This document shows, in pieces, positions 24,401 to 33,400 of a stretch of DNA of 60,000 bases. Both the position numbers and the translations under genes were made by a program. The stretch is from the NCBI RefSeq assembly GCF_026151205.1, contig NC_087074.1, forward strand, positions 13,727,167 to 13,787,166, read 5' to 3'. Origin of the DNA: Bolinopsis microptera. Taxonomy: Eukaryota; Ctenophora; Tentaculata; Lobata; Bolinopsidae. Numbering within the stretch: position 1 is the stretch's first letter; the number at the start of each line of letters is the position of its first letter. The notes beneath the pieces were generated by a model, which worked only from the letters and a program-made list of their open reading frames with translations, had not been told where the DNA came from and made no database searches.

Positions 24401-27400
24401 GTTTTTAATTTGCTGAAATTATCAAGATGTTCTCGCATTACTTGAACAAATAAAAGAACATGCAATATTGTCAATGGTTAACGAATAACGAATTTTTCTG
24501 AAATCGTCCAATATAATCGTTATAGATACAATACATGCACTTACATTTTACAACAGTGAAATACTTCAACTCATAGCATAGCTAGCTTTAAGAAAAACAA
24601 ATCTCGTTGAGATCTTGGTATTGTCGTATAGTATCAGAATACACCCCATTGAGTTTCCAAATTTTAAAATTTCACCATTTTTTAACCATTGGAACACGCC
24701 CCACCCCCCTCCCCCCCCCCCCCCCCCCCTTATCGGGCGGTTTTCTCTGTCTCACTTGCTGCAATGTCTCTCTACCTCCATGAGTTTGATTACCCTTATC
24801 ACCACAGTTGGGGATATAATCGCCTTGTATCTACTCCCTCAGAGTAAGTATTACAGAGCACCCCTGCAGATTTCGTCGATTTCAGGTGCCGTCGGCACCA
24901 TAAAAATTAAAAGCAAACATACATTTTTTCCCCTAAAATCGGACGCTTTCTGCGCAAAAAATTGACCTCAACAGAAAAAATTAAACATGGCTTCAAATCC
25001 AAATTTGAACCAGAGATTTTTCACTTCCTCTCGATAAACTCAATTTTCAACCCAAAATAAAGTCTCAAAGGGGTAAATTACTCAGGTCAGGATTGTAGGC
25101 AATGATTATGCCAAACTATACATTTTTGTAAATTCATTAAACTTTCAATTTAGCCTAAAACACCCTATTTCGCAAAATTTTTCCGGGGGGCTGCGCCCCC
25201 CTAGCCCCCGCCAATGGGGTCCGCCCCTTACCTGGACCCCGCTGGGGGCCGCGCCCCCAGACCCCTGCCACAGCTTGCAGCTTCGCTCGCCGACAGCCCC
25301 CCCCCCCCCCCCCAAAGAAAAATCCTGGCTACGTGCCTGAGCAAAATATAGGTTTAGGGCTTTTCAGATGATTTGGCTCCTCGACAGATACCGACGTACA
25401 TAACGGTCAATATGTAGTTTAGGTTTACCTGGCCCGTATGTTACGAATGTGCCCGAGGAGGAAAAAAGCAAACTTAAGAAAATTTCTCGGGAACCTAAAA
25501 GTTCACCTCAAAACGAAATCTGCACCTATGTTACAGAGAGGTTATATATGGGATGCATGAGGATGACATTGTTGATCACACGCAATCTGAGACTGATCTC
25601 AATAAGAGTAAGTCTGAGTAGATAATTTGGTGAACTGATGGATGTATTTGGTAAAATTTAACACTCCTGATCATTCATTTTTATTACTTTTTAGAATTAT
25701 ATATATTTAAAAATAACAGAATGACCGAAACGTGGTAGAAAGTAGAAATATATAATGAAACCAAACAAGTAAAAAGCCGAAGGTTGAAACTCACCACATC
25801 ACAGAACCAGGCACACTGTTGAATATAACCTTCCTCGTGATACTCATCGCTGTCGAAGTCTCCCATCTCCGCTTGGAGCGCGTACGCAGCCAGCGTACAC
25901 TCAGTGTTGGACGAGCACGTTAATCGCTCCTCAGCTATATCTTTCTTTAGTTGACACACAAATGAGTACCTGGAAAGAATAGGGAGTATAGATGACGTGG
26001 ATTCTGGTGGGGAGGTGAAGCATATGACCAATCAACTTCCAGTATTGACCAATCAACTTCCAGTATTGACCAATCAACTTCCAGTATTGACCAATCAACT
26101 TCCAGTATTGACCAATCAACTTCCAGTATTGACCAATCAACTTCCAGTATTGACCAATCAACTTCCAGTATTGACCAATCAACTTCCAGTATTGACCAAT
26201 CAACTTCCAGTATTGACCAATCAACTTCCAGTATTGACCAATCAACTTCCAGTATTGACCAATCAACTTCCAGTATTGACCAATCAACTTCCAGTATTGA
26301 CCAATCAACTTCCAGTATTGACCAATCAACTTCCAGTATTGACCAATCAACTTCCAGTATTGACCAATCAACTTCCAGTATTGACCAATCAACTTCCAGT
26401 ATTGACCAATCAACTTCCAGTATTGACCAATCAACTTCCAGTATTGACCAATCAACTTCCAGTATTGACCAATAAAAACCCCGATACACTGTCACGTGGT
26501 AAAACAAGCATAATTTCCCTCCCACCAGAATCCACATTTATAAGGTTTAACACAATTTTGTGTGCTGTGTGACTATCAGCTTAGTCAAGTGTGACCAAGG
26601 CAGCAGCTGTGACCACAGCAGAAACTAGCTGTGACCATCGAATTATTTCGCAATAATCAATATTTCATTACACCACTTGCACTCCTGCAACTCCTCCATT
26701 TGACACAAACGAATATATCATAAAACAAGTCCTGTGTATGGGGGTCAGCTTGTACTAGAGTTTTATGAATACTAAATCTAAGAACCAGGAAAACCCAAGT
26801 ATTTTTTCATATATAAGTAATTACTCAACAATGAACAATTCAACTTCGATTTTATGCATGACCCCCTATATCAGAATCACTCAAACCATCATCATTCATT
26901 GACCATACATTTTATCCAGCACACACAGATAATGAAATCACAAGAACGTTAAGTTCTAATCTCCGTCATGGCCCCTAATCATGGTCAATAAACAATACAC
27001 ATAGTAAACATCCTTATATTATACAGTAGTACAGTAGTACAGTAGTACAGTAGTACAGTAGTACAGTAGTACAGTAGTACAGTAGTACAGTAGTACAGTA
27101 GTACAGTAGTACAGTAGTACAGTAGTACAGTAGTACAGTAGTACAGTAGTACAGTAGTACAGTAGTACAGTAGTACAGTAGTACAGTAGTACAGTAGTAC
27201 AGTAGTACAGTATATTATACAGCCCCTATAGTTCAAACACTGTTCGGATAATTACGGTGTATATTAGTGGGGGGGGGGGTCCAACTACAAAAAATACGAA
27301 TACGAATTTCAAATTTTAGGGGTGCGTTCGTATTTTTTCGTATTTTTTCGTATTTTTTACCAACATTTTGTTACTCTAGAAATAACGAAACATCCCAGAG

Positions 27401-30400
27401 AAATGGATCTATAAATCCATTGGTATTCTCCGTTGTATCTTTGTATATTACACTGTATGACATCAGAGAAGATAAATAAGACGCAGCAAAACTGGTGAAC
27501 AAATGAAAATACAATACTACGATTACCTACTAATTAATAATTGGAGTTTAGCTGCTTGTCAATCTCACGTAAGCGTAAATGTCAAAATAACCGGGATATT
27601 ATCACAATTCAGATATTATGATGTATTAATTGTGATTTATAAAGGTCTTTGAATGCTACATCACAGAATATTATTGCCAAATACGCATACTTTTAAAATC
27701 TAGTAAGTTGGGTCCCTAGTTCTGATGGGTAGAACAAAAGGAATTAGTGGGTACACAGCAGACAGACGACCTGTCAGCCTTGCTGAATATATGCGATGTT
27801 GACATGAACAGAGCCTGCCGGCGGAACTTGACAGCTTGCTTGAATTTTTTCTTGTCGAACCAGCCCTTGTGGTAACACGACTCCTGTCCGACAGCGACAT
27901 CTGTCCGACAGCGACATCTGTCCGAATCAGGGTACGAGAAAAAAAACGACATCTGTCCGAAATTGTGACCTGATTTCAATACGACACATTTCCAATTAGA
28001 GACATGATCTAAACTGTTACTTGCTAAATTGTATACGTAACATGTCCAATTTGAGATATGATCTGAGCCATAGTTTACTACCACAGTTTATTTTCATTTG
28101 ATGTCGATAAATTGGACAATAGTTCACTGTGAAGAGCTGATGGAAGAGATTAGGTGCGGATTTGAAGGTACCGTCGACTACCCAATGCTCCGCGTCCACC
28201 ATATGATCTGCGTTCTTAGGAGTCCCCCAAAGGAAAGATCGACGAGTCTGTTCGTCCCATCCAGAGTCCCAGAGCATCATTGGTTCGTTGTCGGTAGAGA
28301 GGATGTAGTTTGGAGGAATGGAGAGCGTTTCCAAGATCTCTCGGGTTAGAAGGGTGTCTGTTAGCTGCTTTTCTGCTTCTCTGTACCATTCTGTTGAGGG
28401 ATGATAGCTGGCAGCCAAGCTTTGCTCTAGATTCGTAACCCAATCCACCGACTGCTTCAGATACGAGGTATTTCGTTGGTTGATCTCCGCCAGAAGCCTT
28501 TCTTTTCAAGTCCTGTTTGCTGACGTGGACGGTCGTTTCAGCATGGTGGACAGCGTGAGTGTGGTCAGGAGTAGGAGTGATCATTTGTCTGTCCACGGTA
28601 CGGATGCGGGCTCTGCAACCCTTTCGGAAATCCGAACATTTCCAGTAGGAGGTGTCGTCTCTTCGCTTGTCGAAGACGTATCTGAAGCCATTTAGGGACA
28701 GGGTTGTCCGAGCCTTGTTTGCGTCCAGGGATAAACTGAAGATTGGTTGCCATTGTGGATTGCGATAAGTGATCTCCATACTGCTGTCCTATATGTACTC
28801 ATGTCCTGTGATGTGATCGACAGCTTGTTAGGGTACGGCTAGCACGATCTGTTCTCAACTAGTCAATCACGTATCGATGGATCAGATCTTAAGCGATCAC
28901 ATCAGCTTTAGAACGTCACGAGATTACATGTGAGCTTGTGAAATACGAATGTGAACCGAAATTACAATATGATCCAAATTTCGGACAGATGTCGCCAAAC
29001 ACGACTCCTGTCCGACAACGACATCTGTCCGAAATCCCTAATTCAGCTTTCGGACAGATGTTGCTGTCGGACAGATGTCCGCCCAATCAGCCCTTGTCAC
29101 CAACAGATACACGTTTACAGTCTTTTCCAAGCGATTCAAATGGCTGAGAAAGTGACACCCTGGCGATACTGTAGCCTTTGATTCTCCTTTGGCGTGTATG
29201 ACCTGCCTTGATGACCGACCGTCGTTCATGAACTTCTCAGCAGCAGTATCAAACATGGTACCAACGGCCGTCGGTTGTGAGAACTCCAGTTGACTGGGTT
29301 GTACATCTCCATTTCATCATCATCATCATTGGGAGCCTCAAGCTCAGCCTTTTCCCTGTCATCATCATCAACTAGAGTGTAACAGTCAGGTTCAGTAGGT
29401 ATATCGAGTTCGCACCCGGACAGCTTTTTGTGAGCACGAATCATATCCTTCCCCATGTCGATGCCTTCCCTGAGTGCTTTCCTAAGTTTCTTGAGGCTGG
29501 TGTCTCTGCCCTTGTACAATGTACACCCGTGTTTGGTTGGGATCGGGAATCAGTGTCTTCCCCCGAGTGTGTGCAACGTCATGCGCAACAAGATGGCTGC
29601 CTTTCGCATCAAGCTCAAGGCACCGATTTTTCCTTGCTGCCCCGTGCACAACCGAAGCACTCGATAGGTTCGTCTGGCGTCCTTTGTGGAAGCCAGTGCG
29701 AAGGAAAGCAAACAATTGTTCGCAAGAGTCGGAAACAAAATGCCAGGGAGCAATATCACAGTCCTTGTACTTAGTTGCACATTGGACTAGATAATGAACC
29801 ATCCCTTCAAGGCCAGTTATGAGGTCCTGGAACGTTGGAGCCGTGATAAAGTGTTTACCTTTAGCCTTCCACTTTTCGCAAACATGATGCCCTGAAGAGG
29901 AGGAGGAGGACTGAGGAGGAGGAGGAAAAGGAAAGAGGAGGAGGACTGAGGAAGACTGAGGAGGAAGGGGAGGAGGAGGAGGAGAAGGAGGAGGACTGAG
30001 GAGGAAGGGGAGGAGGAGAAGGACGACCATGAGGAGGACTCAGGACTGAGGACGAGGACTGAGGAGAGGAGGAGAACTGGGGGGAGACTGAGGAGGAGAA
30101 GGAATGAAGAGGACTGAGGAGGAGGAGTTAAAAGGATGAGGACTAAGGACGAGGAGGACTGCGGCGGAGGAGGAGGACGACTGATAAGAAGGAGAAGGAG
30201 GAGGAGGAGGAGGACTGGGGAAGGACTGATGAGGAGGAGGTCCTAAAGACGAGGAGGACTGAGAAGGAAGACGAGGACGCCTATGAGGAGGGCTGAGGAC
30301 GAGGACTGAGGAAGTGGGAGGAGAACTGGGAGGATGACTGTGGAGGAGAAGGAGGAGACTGAGGAGGACTGGGGAAGGAGGATGAGGACTGGGGGAAGGA

Positions 30401-33400
30401 CTCAGAGGAGGAAGAGGACTGTGGAGGAGGATGAGGAGGAGGACTCAGGTGAGGACCATGAGGAGGATTGAGGACGAGGACTGAGGAGGGGAGGAGAACT
30501 GGGGGATGACTGAGGAGGAGAAGGACTGAAGAGGACTGAGGAGGAAGGAGGAGTAAAAGGATGAGGACTAAGGACGAGGAGGACTGAGGAGGAGCAGGAG
30601 GACGACTGATAAGAAGGAGAAGGAGGAGGAGGACTGGGAAAGGACTGATGAGGAGGAGGTCTAAAGACGGGAGGACTGAGGACGAGGAGGACTGAGAAGA
30701 AGACGAGGAACGACTATGAGGAGGACTGATGACGAGGACTGAGGAGTGGGAGGAGAACTGGGGGGATGACTGTGGAGGAGAAGGACTGAGGAGGATGAAG
30801 GAGGAGGAGGAGTAAAAGGATGATGACTAAGGACGAGGAGGACTGAATGACTGAGGACGAAAGCGAGGACGAGGAGGAGGACAACTGATAAGAAGGAGAA
30901 GGAGGAGGAGGACTGGGGAAGGACTGATGAGTAGGAGGTCTAAAGACGAGGAGGACTGAGGACGAGGAGGACTGAGAAGGAAGACGAGGACGACGAGGAC
31001 GACTATGAGGAGGACTGAGGACGAGGACTGAGGAGGGGGAGGAGAACTGGGGGATGACTGAGGAGGAGAAGGACTGAGGACGACTGAGGAGGAAGAGGAT
31101 AAGTAAAAGGATGAGAACTAAGGACAAGGAGAACTGAGGACTGAGGACGAGAGCAAGGACGAGGAGGAGGCGACTGATAAGAAGGAGAAGGAGGAGGAGA
31201 AGGAGGAGGAGGACTGGGGAAGGATGATGAGGAGGTGGTCTGGTGGAGGACTGAGGAGGAGGAGGATGACTGAGGAGTTAGGAAGAGGGAGGAGGAGGAG
31301 GAGGACTGAGGAGGAGAAGGAGGAGACTGAGGAGGAGGATGAGGAGGAGGACTCAGGAGGAGGACTGAGGAGGAGGACTGAGGAGGAGGACTGAGGAGGA
31401 GGACTGGGGAAGGGAGGAGGGGACTGGGGGAGGACTGATGAGGAGGACTGGGGGAGGACTGTGAGGAGGACTGGGGGAGGACTGATGAGGATGAGGAACT
31501 GGGGGAGGACGGAAAAGGAAGAAGATGACTGTGGGAGGAGAATGAGGAGGAGGACTCAGGAGGAGGACTGAGGAGGAGAGGAGGACTAAGGACGAGAACG
31601 AGGACGACTATGAAGAGGACTGAGGAGAACTACTGATGAGGAGGAGAAGGAAGAGGAGAAGGAGGAGGAGGATGAGGACTCAGGAGGAAGAAGACTTAGG
31701 AGGAAGAAAGGACTTAGGAGGAGGATAAGGAGGAGGAGGAGGAGGACTGGGGAAGGGACTGATGAGGAGGAGGTCTGGGGGAGGACTGAGGAGGAGGAGG
31801 ATAAGTAAAAGGATGAGAACTAAGGACAAGGAGAACTGAGGACTGAGGACGAGAGCAAGGACGAGGAGGAGGCGACTGATAAGAAGGAGAAGGAGGAGGA
31901 GAAGGAGGAGGAGGGACTGGGGAAGGACTGATGAGGAGGAGGTCTGGGGGAGGACTGAGGAGGAGGAGGATGACTGAGGAGTAGGAAGAGGAGGAGGACT
32001 GAGGAGGAGGAGGACTGGAGGAGGAGAAGGAGGAGACTGAGGAGGAGGATGAGGAGGAGGACTGGGGAAGGAGGAGGAGGACTGGGGGAGGACTGATGAG
32101 GAGGACTGGGGGAGGACTGATGAGGAGGACTGGGGGGTCCGGGGGAGGACTGATGAGGATGAGGACTGGGGGAGGACGGAAAAGGAAGAAGATGACTGTG
32201 GAGGAGAATGAGGAGGAGGACTCAGGAGGAGGACCTGAGGAGGAGGAGGAGGGACTAAGGACGAGAACGAGGACGACTATGAAGGGGGATGGGGGGGAAG
32301 GGGAACTGTTTGAGGGGGAAAAGGGAAAGAGGGGGAAGGAGGAGGGGGATGGGGGCTCAGGGGGAAGAGTTTTAGGAGGAAAAAAGCTTAGGAGGGGGAT
32401 AAGGAGGGTTGGGGAGGAGGGGGGAAGGACTAAAGAGTAGGGGGTCTAAAGCCGGGGAGGCCCTGGAGGAAGGACGGGACGAGGGGGGAGGGAATTGAGG
32501 AACTGGGAAAAATGAGGACGGGGAACTGAGGAGGGGGAGGGGGGAGGGGGGGAGGGAATGAGGAGGAAAAGGCCGGGAGGAGGACTGAGGACAAAGAGCG
32601 AGGCGAGGAGGGGGCCCCGATGAAAAAAAAGGGAGGAGGGGGAAATTAAAGGGGATGAGGAGGACGGGGGAAAGGGGAATGTTGAGGAGGGGTTTCCGGG
32701 GGAGGCTGAGGAGGTGGAGGGGGATGAGGAGGAGGAGGATGACTGGGGATTTAGGAGGAGGATGGGGGAGGACTGAGGAGGAGGAGGAGGTTTTGGGAAA
32801 GGAGGAGGGGGGCGGGAGGAGGAGGAGGGGGGACTGAGGAGGGGAGAACTGGGGGAGGACTGAGGGGGGAAGAGGACTTTTGGAGGAGGTGAGAAGGAGG
32901 TCAAAAGGAGGACTCGGAGAAGGACTCAGGGGGGGAGGGGAGGAGGGGACTAGGACGGGGAACGAGGAGGGATTTTAAAGGGCCCTGGGGCGGGGGACTG
33001 TTTGGGGAGGAAAGGGAGGGGAAAGGGAGGAGGGGGAAATGGGGAAACTGGGGGGGAGGGGGGAGAGGAGGAGGGGGGGGGAAAAAATTAAGAGGGGGAA
33101 AGGGAAAGGGGGACGGGATGGAAGGGAGGAGGGGGACTGAGGAGGGGAGGAAAAAACTAAGAGGGCCTCGGGGGAAGACTTAGGAGGGAAGAAGGGGGGA
33201 GGGGGAATACCCCGGAGGAAGAAAAACTTAGGTTGGGAGGGGGATGGGGGAGGAGGACTCAACCCAAAATTTTAAAAGCATGTGTCACGATACAAATGTA
33301 TTTGGGACTTTATTTAAAGGGTGCTTTTGTACAAAAGGGGGATATTAGGGTTTATTTTTAAAGAGGCCCCAAAAAAATTTAACACGGTCCCCTAGTTTTG

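Noticed and set aside
24615-24965. Plus-strand 116-codon ORF as a gene
   Set aside because: It joins a C-run read as proline, the copied P2X fragment and the start of the hAT-like element; not a gene.
25931-26572. ORFs of 174-196 codons on both strands over the 21-bp repeat
   Set aside because: A 21-bp unit without stops opens every such frame; the three readings encode unrelated heptapeptides.
29890-33255. Hammerhead cores (CTGATGAGGAGG) in the purine tract
   Set aside because: CTGATGAG arises from the repeat itself; no GAAA plus paired stems follow.
29890-33262. Serine/proline-rich and glutamate/arginine-rich ORFs of up to 150 codons in the purine tract
   Set aside because: Pure low-complexity by-products of GAGGAG-type repeats, on both strands.
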